Shown piece after piece: positions 22,326 through 33,170 of a stretch of 64,000 nucleotides of DNA. Source of the DNA: Blumeriella jaapii. Lineage: Eukaryota; Ascomycota; Leotiomycetes; Helotiales; Drepanopezizaceae. The first letter of the stretch is position 1; every line of letters begins with the position of its first letter. The notes beneath the pieces are model-generated. The model was not told where the DNA came from, ran no database searches, and saw nothing but the letters and a program-made list of their open reading frames with translations. The position numbers and the translations under genes are program-made. The DNA lies in assembly GCA_009599575.1 (NCBI GenBank), contig VWND01000030.1, positions 248,001-312,000 of the forward strand, read 5' to 3'.

Positions 22326-25279
22326 GATACCTAGCCACCGGCGGTTTGATTTGATTTGTTTATTATTAAGCGAGACCAGCAAAACCGCGCGACACACCAG
22401 AAACGAGCGACGAAACGAACGAGGAGCGTTGACGGCAGGTTCCTGAGCCAGAAACACACACATGGTTCTGGCTGCACTTTATAACCATCTTTCACACAGT
22501 ACATACTTTTTCTGTTTTTATCACCGGCCCTGGCCCCCAGACTATGGCCGTGCCTGGTGTGGGCGCGAAGCTTGGCATCGACGCCCCGCGCGTTCTCCTT
22601 TCCACTCGGAGCACGGCGACTGGGGAAGGTGATTGTACGTCCGTACCCTGCGGCAGTTCGAAAATCTGCTGGCCAGAATACGAACCGACATTCGATAGTT
22701 TTGCATATGTGGACTTCCTACCGAGGAAACTGGATCTGAGGATACTCCACCTTTGCACATCTCATAGTTGCTAAGGGCTTGTTTCCTCGGGCCAAGGGCC
22801 AAGATATTACTCAAGTACTTAGCCGACATCAAGGACCAGGTCCTTGGTACAGTGACACCTGACTAGTTCGCGAGGAGGGCTGTGAACCTCGCTGTTGCTT
22901 TACGGGACGCCGGCTCGCGACTCAGCTCTCTTGGCGATGGATCAGCGGACAGTGGGATGCTGTGACTCCTCTTCATGCTTGCGTTTCCATCGAGTGAACC
23001 GCATCTACTGTACGGTGTAAAGTTTTCTCCTCGACGATTTTCACTTTTCGTGGTTGTTGATTCATAGGATTGTTTGAGAAACGCTATTTGAAGCTGAAGC
23101 TTTTCTTGGTCCTAAAAATCCTTCCGTGTTGAGCTCAGGTCGTGGCAATTTCTTTCAAGCCACTTCAGATCTTATGTGCTTTCCACATACCGGCTCTCTT
23201 CAAGCCTTTTACTGTGATGGAAAGTCCGGAACTGAGGTGATTTAGGCTAAGCAACAAGACGATAGTTTTATTCGAACGAAACGCACACCTACTATAGCTT
23301 GTAGCAATCTAAACAGCCGTATTGTACAAAATGTCAATCAAATTTCTTCCGCTTTGGCTTTTTGGCTTTTTCGTATCGATGATGCTAAATTTAAATCTAA
23401 TAGCAATGGTCTCAAACCATAAACCTTAATAATATTGGCGTAATCAACTTATGATGTGAAGAAAGTTATTGCTTTTCCGTGAATTTCTGTCACACATCAA
23501 AATGTGAGTCCACACCGTTGTGTTTGGTGCGCTGTCCCAAATCGCAACCCCCCTATTGCTGTGACAATTTTTTTTCTGCTGAAATGTTCCCGAGAAGCGA
23601 TGAAAGTATCTGTCGGAAATTACTCTATTTTAAGCGCCAAAAAAGGCTTTTTAATGGGTTTTTAGCTTTAGACGCCACTCTTCGCCCCTTTTTATGTTGT
23701 ACAGGTACAACAACACAAAATCCAAAACGAACGACCCGAGCTTGATGCATACGCAATCTAGGCCACAAAAGAGTTTAGATAGGCCAAAGAACAAGTTGCT
23801 CGAACGAAACTTTAGATTCATAATATCACGAAAGGGAGATCTCGTAAACCAAAAAAACCTGTGTACACGAATAATCTGCACTATAAATTTAGGATCTTCG
23901 CCGGAACATTCCATCAACCAGGAAATACTAAAATCTCGAACAAGTATTTGCTTGGTAGCAACGAGAATTAGTTTGCGAAAAAGAATCGTGAGCCGGTTTC
24001 CCGAACAGCAAGTCGGGGTCGTCACGCATTAAAGTGTCGTCAGAATCATACATCAGACCTCCAGATTTCAGTTCAAGTTTCATTCCAGGTCCAGATGACC
24101 GCTTCTATGACTAATATTCTTCCCTTTTTTTTTTTCAACAAATTCAGTTAGTATTTGCAGAAACTTAGCAGATGGCTTTCACCTTTCATTATCTAACAAA
24201 AGCATAGTTTCCAAAGCAACTATATTCTCCCCTTCCCTTTATCTGGGGGGTGTTCTTCTGCATCTCTGTTCATTTCCGAAAACCCACGGTCCATCAACCT
24301 TTTCTGCTTCCTCGCATAAAGCACCTAAAATTATAAGACATTGTTGCAGAACCGGAATTCAAATTCAAATCCACTTCAGCACCTAGATCTAGGTAGTTTT
24401 CTTACTTACTTCAATTATTTACTTCTAATCAAAATCCAGCTTTCTATTTTCCCATGCCTTTTAAATCCCATCTACAACTTCATCTTTTGCTTTTGAATAC
24501 TTGCGCTCCAAAGCCAACGCAAGCCCAACAAAACCTCAAAACCTATCTTCAAAAACACCAAGCAAAGTTAACCAAACCTAACTATTCGATACTAATCCCA
24601 AAAACGTATTATCAGATTTGTAAGAGAACAAGAAAAGCGCTTTGCAAATCAGACAAAACCGCTAGATCAATCAAGTCATTTATTTCTGTCCCATACACAG
24701 CCGAAAGACATTTAGACGTGCAAGAGCACAAATCCCTCCCTACCTAGCTACCTAGCTAGGCAGTGATCACCCCATATGCACTCACTGCAGGTACGAAGTA
24801 CCTAGGGATTCCGTATCCGACGAAGATACCCACCCAAGGAGAGCTATCTCAATTGACGAAGAACAAAAACCGACGAAAAAGCCCCTGCACCTATCACACC
24901 CTTCGTAGGTACCTAGGTATCTAGTACTTGTCCCATGCTAACTAACATGTCACAGCAGCAACAGGGAGGGGTTTGTGATAGAAGACAGCGCACCAAATAC
25001 AGCGGTGTGAATTCACATCTTGTTGTACGATATATCACTTATCTGCAAAACCGTATGCAAACTCCAGGAAAAGAGCACGGTTTATGTGCAGTGACAAGAA
25101 GGAAAAAGGCGTTTTTTCAGATCCTATTACTTCTTCTGCTATCCACTCTTCTCCCTTCCTTTCCCCTCCCCTTCTTTCCCCTCCCCTTCTTTCCCCTCTA
25201 CAACTAACTCATAAACTAGCTAACCAACCAACCTACCAACCAACCAACTAACCAGACAAGCAGACAATCTCATCCCCAC

Positions 25280-25340
25280 ACCAGAACCAGAACCAGAACC
25301 AGAACCACAACCAGAACCAGAACCAAAACCAGAACCAGAC
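25280..25340. repeat. AACCAG hexanucleotide repeat
   Basis: About ten units of AACCAG with A/C variants. Confidence 0.88.
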
Positions 25341-25420
25341 CTAGCAATAGAAGCCAGCATGAACCACTCCCACTCTCTCATTCCTCACTCCTCTTTTCTC
25401 TTTTCTCGACACGGAAGAAG

Positions 25421-25575
25421 AAAGAAAGCAAGAAAGCAAAAAGGAAAACAGCAAAAAGGAAAAAGAAAGAAAGCAAAAAGGAAAACAGCAAAAAGCAAGA
25501 AAGCAAAAAAGAAAGCAAAAAGGAAAACAGCAAAAAGGAAAACAGCAAAAAGGAAAACAGCAAAAAGGAGAAAAT
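25421..25575. repeat. GCAAAAAGGAAAACA-type tandem repeat
   Basis: Purine-rich repeat of 9-15 bp units (GCAAAAAGGAAAACA and GAAAGCAAAAAG variants). It would encode Lys-rich repeats, but no gene is associated. Confidence 0.85.
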
Positions 25576-25767
25576 AAGGAGGAAAGCGCCGTTCGCGGCT
25601 TGGAAGGGTTGGCTCTATAAAAAAAGCTGGAGAAGCACTATACACAATTACAAGAATCCTATTCCAAGTCGTGCCTTCTTTTGCACCCCCCTCTCACACG
25701 CGCACCACTGATTTCCAAGCCCCACACTTCCACCTCTTCCCCCCCTCCCCCCCCTCCCCCCCCCCTT

Positions 25768-26793
25768 CTAATACCGCCTCGGGGTCGGACTCCCCGACTG
25801 TCCCCTCTCCCGCACCCCTCCCCCACCAGGCGGCGTAAGCCTCCCGCCCTCGCTATCAAACAGATCCTCCAGGTACGCACTCGGCGCCCTCTCGTTCCCC
25901 CCGTACCCCTGCGACAAATTCAGCGTGCTCGAGCTCTGCATGTGCCGATCCTCGCCCGCGCCGCCCAAGTACGGACTCTCGGGCGGGCTGCTGCGCGCGC
26001 GGCCGTAGCCGCCGCGCGAATCAGAGCGGAGGGTGGAGAGCGAGATGCCCGGCTGCTGCATGCTGTTGTTGTTAGATGCCACGCCAGTCCCCGACGGGTA
26101 GTAGCCCGCGGGCAGGTAGCCGCTGCCGCGATTCCCCGCCGCCGAGAGACCGGCTCCCGCGGCGCCGGCCGTGGGCGAGAAGAAGAGCGAGCCGCGGTCT
26201 GCGGTGCCTGATGCGGTCGAGCGCGCGCCCTTCTTGTTGCCTGGAGTGCCGCCGCCGAGACCCGAGAGCGAGATCTTGGACTCGCGGTCCGAGTAGTTGC
26301 TGTAGAAGGGCGCCGGCGGCGCCGGGGCGCGGAACAGGGCCTTGGTGTCGGCCATGCTGGTCTGGTGCAGCGCGGCGCGCTTGACGGAGCGGTGGAGGGA
26401 CCAGGCGACGAGAGCCCGCCACAGGATCACGCTCAGAGCCATGAAGCCCAGGATGGCGCCGACGATGATGAAGACCGTGCCGTCGGGGAGACTGCTCTGC
26501 TGCATGAAGGGCGCGTTGGCGGTCGGGGGGACCGTAGCCGTGACGGGTTGAATCACGCCCGAGATCTTGGGAAGGCCGGTGAGGCCACCTCCTCCTGTGG
26601 CCGTGCCGATGGCCGTAATGCTGATTGCACCTGTTGCGTCACCTGTGGTTCCTGAACCGGTGATCGTTGCGGCGGGGGCATCGGTTGGTGTTGAGGCAGA
26701 GGCAGAGGTAGACGCCGAGGCGGCTGGCGCAGGGGTTGCAGCGGGTGTATTTGCATCCTCCGTCGCCGTCGACAGGTTCGGAAGGGAATCCAT
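25768..26793 (-). CDS. single-pass membrane protein of the PRM5/CSI2-like type
   Basis: Single-exon gene of 341 residues. Residues 1-100 are a Ser/Thr/Ala/Pro-rich segment typical of an O-glycosylated extracellular or lumenal region; there is no obvious cleaved signal. One membrane span lies at about residues 107-131 (GTVFIIVGAILGFMALSVIL) and is followed by basic residues (HRSVKRAALHQ), placing the C-terminus in the cytosol. The tail is disordered and rich in Ser, Gly and Pro, with possible phosphorylation sites. The span plus flanks resembles fungal vacuolar-membrane/cell-wall-related proteins of the PRM5, YNL058C and CSI2 kind; I infer this from layout and motif, not from a search. It is divergent from FCF1, sharing about 800 bp of upstream DNA. 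The start at 26793 is the first ATG of the open frame. Confidence 0.78.
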   Translation of the reverse strand: MDSLPNLSTATEDANTPAATPAPAASASTSASASTPTDAPAATITGSGTTGDATGAISITAIGTATGGGGLTGLPKISGVIQPVTATVPPTANAPFMQQSSLPDGTVFIIVGAILGFMALSVILWRALVAWSLHRSVKRAALHQTSMADTKALFRAPAPPAPFYSNYSDRESKISLSGLGGGTPGNKKGARSTASGTADRGSLFFSPTAGAAGAGLSAAGNRGSGYLPAGYYPSGTGVASNNNSMQQPGISLSTLRSDSRGGYGRARSSPPESPYLGGAGEDRHMQSSSTLNLSQGYGGNERAPSAYLEDLFDSEGGRLTPPGGGGVRERGQSGSPTPRRY

Positions 26794-27589
26794 GGTGGGG
26801 ATAGTCGTCGAGATCCGAGATGCGAAGAAAAAGAAGGGTTGACGCCGAAATCAACCTGCCAGGCGGCTTGCTGCGTTCAGAGTCCCCGTGTTCGTAGGCC
26901 AGTTCTTGATGATATCCACCGATGCCCGCCAGCCAGATCCACTCGCGAACTACCAAATTGCGTTTTCCTTCTCTTTGAATCCTTGAGAATGCGTATGAGT
27001 GTGAATCGAGGGGTAACGAGCACAAGGCCGAAGTAATCGTCGTCCCGGAGGTCGTGGCCTCGCTTCTGGGATGGCAAACAAAACAAACAAGGTCCTTTGG
27101 CCCTTTGGCTTTAGAGTTTCCCCAGACCCCGGATTGTGGATCAGCGAAGCCGACAAAGCCGTGCTGGGAGTATCGATACCGGGGTATTGAAGATAAGCCG
27201 CAGAAGAGGCGTCTTGATTGTCTTTGTCGTGAGAGAGGCACGACGGCGAGAGGAAGATGAGTAGAAAGAGTCGGAGACGCGAGAAAAGAAAACAACAGAC
27301 AAAGAGGAAGCGGCGGCGTTGGTGATGTTGATAGTCGACTTCGGGACGGAACATCCTATTGCCGATTGTCTTTAAAGTTGTTCCGGCCCGGCAGCCGTAA
27401 GGCGGTCGGGTGGGGCAGAACCGACCCAGTCCGTCTTTTTTCACGTCAATCAAAAACCCAAGAACTTCAACACTCAGTCGAGTTCGAGATATTCATTCAA
27501 GCACTTTGACGCGACCAAGATCCTCAGCCACGAGGACGACGACGACGACAACACAACCGCTATAGTGATACTGCACAGACACCCACACC
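26794..27589. promoter_or_regulatory. divergent intergenic region between the PRM5/CSI2-like gene and FCF1
   Basis: These 796 bp separate two head-to-head start codons and must hold both promoters. No TATA box is obvious. A GACGAC-type repeat sits just upstream of the FCF1 start, near 27535-27550. Confidence 0.55.
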
Positions 27590-28787
27590 ATGGGTCAAGC
27601 AAAGAAAGTCCGCAAGTTCGGTGCTGTACGTCCCTTTCCCCCCTCTTCTCTTCTCTTCACCTCCCTCTCAACCATCGTCAATCATCATCAATCACCTCCA
27701 GCCCATCCAACCCAATCCTTCTCCCACCTCCAAGCAAGCAAGGAAGCAAGCAAAAGCAAAAGCTGATCTGATCCCCCTTCTTTTCAGGTCAAGCGTATCA
27801 TCGGCCAAAACGACGCCCGCCTCAAGAACCAACCCACCGCCGCCGCCACCGAGGCCGCCGCGAAGAAAGCAGAAGTCGTGCGCGAGGTGCCGCAGGTCTC
27901 CTCCGCCCTCTTCTTTCAGTACAACACGGCCCTCGTGCCGCCCTACTCCGTCCTGCTCGACACCAACTTCCTGTCGCACACCGTGCAGCGCAAGCTGCCG
28001 CTGCTGGAGACGCTGATGGATACGCTATATGCGCACTGCGTGCCGATTATCACGAGTTGTGTGATGGGTGAGGCTTCTTTTTCTTGGCGCAGTATAGGCC
28101 TTGAGGGTTCGAGGCTTTGAGCTTGAAGTCTTGAAGTCTTGAATACTTTGATATCCGAGACCCGAGACCCGAGACCTGAGACTGAGACCCGAGACTTGAC
28201 ACCCGAGACTTGAAACTAGTGCTAATCGATACAATCAACAGCCGAACTCGAGAAACTCGGTCCCAAATACCGAATCGCGCTGCGCATTGCCCGAGACGAA
28301 CGCTGGGAGCGCCTGCAGTGCGATCACAAGGGCGTGTACGCCGACGACTGCATCGTGGATCGGGTCATGAAGAGCAAGATTTATATTGTGGCTACCAGTA
28401 TGTTGATAGCCTTTCTTCAAATCTTTCTTTTTCATCTTTTGTTTTTGCTCTTGACATCTCTCTCCGTATCTTCTTTCCACATCTTCTCTTTCCGCATCTC
28501 TCTTTCCGCATCTCTCTTTCCGCGTATTCTATATCCTCTCGTTTCTCTTTTCACATTATGAGAGCAAGAAACCGCACTTCTCCCACGATCTGCTCCCAGG
28601 AAATGTAGCCCACTTCTAGAGTCAACCCAGTACACAACACCCGACTTCCTAAACCCGACTAACCCATCTCTCACCAGATGATCGCGAACTCAAAAGACGC
28701 ATCCGCAAAGTTCCCGGTGTGCCCATCATCAGCGTCGCGAGGGGCAAGTACGTGATTGAAAGGTTGCCGGACGCGCCCGAGAAGTAG
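27590..28787 (+). CDS. fcf1: FCF1 rRNA-processing PIN-domain protein
   Basis: Fcf1/Utp24 is an SSU-processome component whose PIN nuclease domain cuts pre-18S rRNA in the nucleolus. Exons are 27590-27625, 27788-28067, 28242-28397 and 28678-28787, giving 193 residues, close to the yeast length of 189. The N-terminus MGQAKKVRKFGAVKRII is the conserved basic start. The PIN domain shows the first acidic site in SVLLDTNFL, then KLGPKYRIALRIARDERWER, the ADDCIVDRV acidic cluster and the final NDRELKRRIRKVPGVPI. All splice phases agree (0, 1, 1). The introns are 162, 174 and 280 bp, long for this genome; the second carries a GAGACCCGAGA repeat and the third a TCTCTTTCCGCA repeat. It is divergent from the membrane-protein gene to its left. 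Confidence 0.96.
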
Positions 28788-29473
28788 CGTAGCGTAGCGA
28801 CGCTCTTCTTTGGGATACATCACATTGCGTCTCGACACGGTCCTTAACGACAGCTCAGCAAGGAGTTAGGTACGAGGAAAAGTTTTTTTTGGCATTGCAT
28901 GGTGTGGGTATAGTGGGATGGCTGGCGTTGGGCGCGCTTCGACAGATAAGATAAGATGGATTGATCAAGAATGTACGCATGGGACGGCGTTCTGGCTTGG
29001 TTTGGCCTTGGCCTTTGCAGGTGGGTGACATGGAGTCGGGAAGGATTAGGAAATGGCGGGTTTTGCGGTGACGCGATTGTTGGCCTTTAAGGGACGGGGA
29101 AAAGAAGAGGGGAGGAAACGGAAGGGAAGGGAAGAAAGTGACGGTGAAGGGTTGTAAGGTTAGCTAGTAGAGGAGAGAAAGACCCGCTGTCTAGCCGAAT
29201 GCTGAATGTTTCCTTTCAGACCTGTATATCACGTACCAGCTCACAGGGATGTAATGTATACAATACAAACCACCTGCGGCATAAGCTACAGTACCTGCTG
29301 CCCACCTACCTACCTACTTACACCTGGTTAGCAGGTTCCATCCCAGACTATAATATAAGTAGCCGGTCGCAGACCAGACTAGACCAGACCCGATCGCAGC
29401 AGGTGATAAGTAGAAATACAGACGGACAGATAGATAGTTGAACTGAGCTTACTCGGTCTATTGTGTGATCGCT

Positions 29474-29560
29474 TTTCTCTCCTCTCCTCTCCTCTCCTTT
29501 CCCCTCTCTTCTCCCTTCTCTCCCATCTCTCTCCTCTCCTCTCCTCTCCTCTCCTCTTTC
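29474..29560. repeat. CTCTC pyrimidine repeat
   Basis: Two blocks of CCTCT pentamers separated by a degenerate CT-rich stretch. Confidence 0.85.
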
Positions 29561-29796
29561 TTCTCATCTGTTCCTCCAACGGCTAGCTACCCGCATCCAA
29601 AGCAGGAAAGAACCTGGTAGCTAGCCAAGCGTCGCTACGTACAGTACTGCAGGTAGGACAAACAAATTAACAAACAAGCGAGCGAGCGAGCTACACACCA
29701 GCTGCTTAAAGCGAGAGGTTTGTTCATGGCCATCTATCTATGGATTTCTTCCTAGTTCTTTTTAATCGAAGACGGATATCGCTAGGTGATTGGGAG

Positions 29797-29862
29797 GGTA
29801 GGTAGGTAGGTAGGTAGAGGGGTAGGTAGAGGGGTAGGTAGGTAGGAAGATAGGAAGGAAGG
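29797..29862. repeat. GTAG tetranucleotide repeat
   Basis: GGTA repeats interrupted by GAGG, grading into GGAAGATAGGAAGG. Confidence 0.85.
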
Positions 29863-30033
29863 GGCCTTAAACATAGCCCGCTACGCTAGCGTCCCCTGGG
29901 GAATAGATACGTGTTGTATGTGCTTACTGGTGGGTAAGGTAAGGAAAGGTAGGGTCAGGTAGGGTAAGGTAAACGAGTGCATAACGCAGACGCACCGCCA
30001 ACTTAAGCACCACTTACTCACTTATTTACTCCC

Positions 30034-30104
30034 TCACTTACTCACTCACTCACTCACTCACTCACTCACTCACTCACTCACTCACTCACTCACTCACTCA
30101 CTCA
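30034..30104. repeat. CTCA tetranucleotide repeat
   Basis: About 16 nearly perfect CTCA units, preceded by degenerate CTTA units from about 30014. Confidence 0.92.
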
Positions 30105-30767
30105 ACCCAGACCGTAGCCTCTCCCACCACGACGCCTTTCCCCTTCGTTCCCTTCCGCAGGGTAACGAGACTCGCAACGTGGATCGATCGCCGAGGACAG
30201 AAGTCGCCAAAGCCGAGCAGCAGCAGCAAGAAGAGTCCAGTACAAGTCGGCCTCGGACCCGAGCCTCCAAACGAACACTGCTCAACGTCCAGACGTCTGG
30301 TTCCCCAGACCCCGAAAGACGCTCTAACTTGCCTGCTTGGTCGATGGATCAACTGCGCCAGGTTAGGAGGACTGGTGCGAATAGCGGCTGCGGGAGGGCC
30401 GGATGCAAGATATCGTGTAAGAAATTGGCTGGCTGGTGGGTGGTTGGTTGGTTGGGTGGTTGGTTGTTGCAAGCAAAGTGAATAGATGGATGAGTTTCCG
30501 CGGCTGGTGACGAGGGAAAGGGAAAGGGAGAGGGAGATAGGGAAAGATGGGATAGGATCATGGGATTTGAAAGATGGTAGTGAGAAAGGGAGGCGGGGAA
30601 GGAATCGAGAGGTGGTGTGATTGCAGTGTATGCTATGCTGTGCTACACTGTGCTATTGTGAATGGGGATGGCTTGGGATGTCTGGGAGCTTGAGTGATGT
30701 TTAATAAGCGAGAGAAAGAAGAGAAAGGTGGGCGGGCAGATGAATAAATAAATGACTGAGTAGGTAG

Positions 30768-31085
30768 GTAAAACGAGCAGCTTTCCCACCAGACAACCAA
30801 AAAGGTAAACAAATAACTAAACGAGCAGCTTTTCCATCAGACAATCAAATAAATTGATAAGCAACCAAACGAGCAGCTTTTCCACCAAACAACCAAATAG
30901 ATCAACAAACAACCAAACAAGCAGCTTTTCGATCAGACAACCAAACAAATTAACAAGCAACCAAACAATCAGCTTTTCCACCAAACAAGCAAATAATTAA
31001 TAAGCAACCAAACAAGCAGCTTTCCCATCAGACAATCAAACAATCAAACAACCAAACAAATCAACAAGTAACTAAACGAGCAGCA
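30768..31085. repeat. 48-bp minisatellite, seven copies
   Basis: Seven direct copies anchored on GAGCAGCTTTTCC at about 30775, 30823, 30871, 30919, 30967, 31013 and 31077. Spacing is 48 bp for the first four steps, then about 46 and 64. Each unit continues with CACCAGACAACCAAA and an AAACAA-rich tail. Copies differ by a few substitutions (GAG/AAG/AAT before CAGC). Confidence 0.88.
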
Positions 31086-31740
31086 TTTTAAATAGATAAG
31101 GTAGGTACCTATCCAAGTAAGTAAACAAGCAAGCAAATAACTAGACAAGCACATACGTACGTACCTAGGTAGGCAAAGACGTAGAAAAGGAGGCAAATAA
31201 GAAGATGGAGATAAGTAAATGCTTGACTTAAAGAATAGGTAGGTACCTTAGGTATGTATGTATACCAATCGGTCAGATACCCAACCCACCTACAGTACCT
31301 GGTACCTACAGCACGTTCCCACTTGGCTTGATTACCCTCATTCTTTGACATACCCTTTTGTACCTACCTATGTTAAAAAGAAAAAAAAAAAATAGTCCGT
31401 AATACTGTACAGTACATACATGATAAGGACATACAGCCAGCTAGCCACGTTACCTAGCTACGACCGCCTACGATGACCAATTCCGAGTCCTCTTTCAAAG
31501 ACTGCCTCTCCCTTTTTCAATTCTGCTGATTCTGTGCCGCCTTCGACCTCTCCTTTCTCTCACTTTCTCGTTTCTCATTCTCTTCTCATTCCCTTCTTCT
31601 TCCCCTTTTCTCTCTCCGCCCCATTTATTCCCCCCTTCAAGGTAGCAATGGCAACAGCGAGCAGCATACAATCCCCTCACTCACATCCCTGGATTACGCC
31701 CGCAAACCCAGACCCAAACTCAAACCCAACGACGCCCAAC

Positions 31741-32981
31741 TCATTGCTTCTTCTGCGCCGCAGGCCCCATCTCCTTGTCAAACGCACCGTATGAGACTTC
31801 TAGGCTGGCGATGGCGCTGATGCCCACCCAGAGAATGGACACGAGGAGCAGGCTGACGAGGAGGCCCATGAAGAGACCTGTTGATTTGTGCACGTGTTAG
31901 ATAGACGATCATTTCTCACTGTCGTCTATTCCTTCCGAGAATACGACGTCCTTCGAATGCATTTCTACAGCCAGCGCGAGAGGGGAGATGGGGGGAGGAG
32001 GGTTGTAAACTTGAACAAGTGGCGAGGTACGTACCAGGCGACCAGAACTGATACTTCTCAAACAACGGCCTCGTATCCGCCCCTGCCGTCGCGTTCCTCT
32101 CCCGACCGTCCAAAGCCCGCTTGAGACCCATGTGCATGACCTCCTCAAATTGCGCCTCGTACACAATCTGCTGCTCAGTGGTGTCCTTCTCAGCCACAAC
32201 GTCCGCGGGCGAGGAGTGGTAGATAACGGTGTACTTCTGGCCTTCCAGCTTCTTCAGCAGAGAGAAGATCTTGGCATCTGTCAAACCCTTGGTATCAGCA
32301 TGAGAATTCCCAGCCCAAGAATGGCAAGCAGAGAGAGATATGGATCAGACATACCATTATCGCTCACCACCTTCTTCCTCTCCACCCCAGCAGCACCAAT
32401 CGCAGGCAAAACCCCATTAACAACCATCCTCTCCTTCCCCTTGCCACTCCCACCCTCCCAATCCCCGAGCGCGACCCTTTCCGCGCCACACGCTCACGAG
32501 CCAATCCACCACCTCTCCCCCATCAGAGATGGTCGCGCCCACAACCCCAGACACGCTGAACTTCGTGCCGACGGATGGCGCGCCGACAGCAGCAGCCAGG
32601 TGCGGCGAGGAGGAAGCCGAGAGCTCGGCGGACAGGATAGACGGTTGCGCGAGCACGAGGTAGATGTCCGATGGGCAAGAAGCAAGGAGAGATTTCGTGG
32701 CGGAGAGGACGGCGGGTGCGGATTGCAGCTGGTGGGTGGAGACGTCTTTGGTTGGGAGACTGGCTTGGAGTCAGCGCTGTGGCGAGCATCGCTCGTTTGG
32801 ATTCCTGCTATGCGCAGCTTCATGTATACCAAAGCTACGATGGGAGAAACCACGGGGAGCGAGGAGGAGGGAGGAGGAAGAAGACGTACGCAGCGCTGGA
32901 GAAGAGCACGAAGGGACTCGTGTCCCGGAAAGCATTCGCGCTCGCGGCGCTTGCGGCCACGGCGGCTAGAGAGAGACGCAT
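31741..32981 (-). CDS. big1: BIG1 / V-ATPase accessory-type ER membrane protein (one apparent frameshift)
   Basis: Big1 is an ER membrane protein needed for cell-wall beta-1,6-glucan, and its C-terminal region is shared with the V-ATPase assembly/accessory proteins Voa1/Ac45. Exons are 32981-32890, 32759-32355, 32277-32035 and 31877-31741 with GT-AG introns of 130, 77, 157 bp. A signal peptide opens the protein (MRLSLAAVAASAASANA), followed by FRDTSPFVLFSSA. The lumenal domain has SCPSDIYLVLAQPSI and KKLEGQKYTVIYHSSP. The C-terminus has one membrane span (LFMGLLVSLLLVSILWVGIS) and a cytosolic tail ending VSYGAFDKEMGPAAQKKQ. Exon 2 does not read through: GGEVVDWLV and ACGAERVALGDWEG are in different frames around 32490, and removing one base there makes the whole gene 292 codons with every phase consistent. 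It is an error or a disabling mutation. Confidence 0.88.
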
Positions 32982-33170
32982 CGTTGCTGTGCTGTGATGG
33001 CTGCTTTGCTTTGTATTCGGCCTCTGCTTCGTCTTGTCTGGTCTGGCCGTCTCGAGGTTGAGGTTGAGGTTGAGGTTGATGGATGATACTCAGCTTCGAG
33101 AGAAGCTAAGGACAAGCTTCTCCGCTCCGCTCCGCCGAGCGGAACCCCGCCCGCCCCCGTCGAGGAAATC
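32982..33170. promoter_or_regulatory. short divergent promoter between BIG1 and the RRP17-like gene
   Basis: Only about 190 bp separate the BIG1 start from the proposed first exon of the RRP17-like gene. A GAGGTT hexamer repeat (about 33053-33080) and a CCGCTCCGCTCCGCC run lie inside. Confidence 0.4.

Larger units (their letters stand above)
22326..25767. other. AT-richer gene desert
   Basis: About 3.4 kb without a supported gene. The part from about 23000 to 24700 is more AT-rich than its surroundings, with many short frames and no domain. TACCTAGGTA-type palindromes cluster at 24740-24925. Two simple repeats lie at 25280-25340 and 25421-25575. The right end is the 3' flank of the PRM5/CSI2-like gene, with a C-rich run at about 25738-25768. 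Confidence 0.45.
28788..31740. other. repeat-rich intergenic region between FCF1 and BIG1
   Basis: No gene is supported. The left 300 bp are the FCF1 3' flank. The rest is dominated by pyrimidine, GTAG, CTCA and 48-bp repeats listed separately, plus TACCTAGGTA-like palindromes near 31160-31310 and an A run at 31378-31392. Short frames inside have no protein-like features. Confidence 0.5.

Noticed and set aside
23651..24032. AT-rich frames on both strands near 23.7-24.0 kb
   Set aside because: The frames are mutual antisense with composition expected from AT-rich noncoding DNA; no motif was found.
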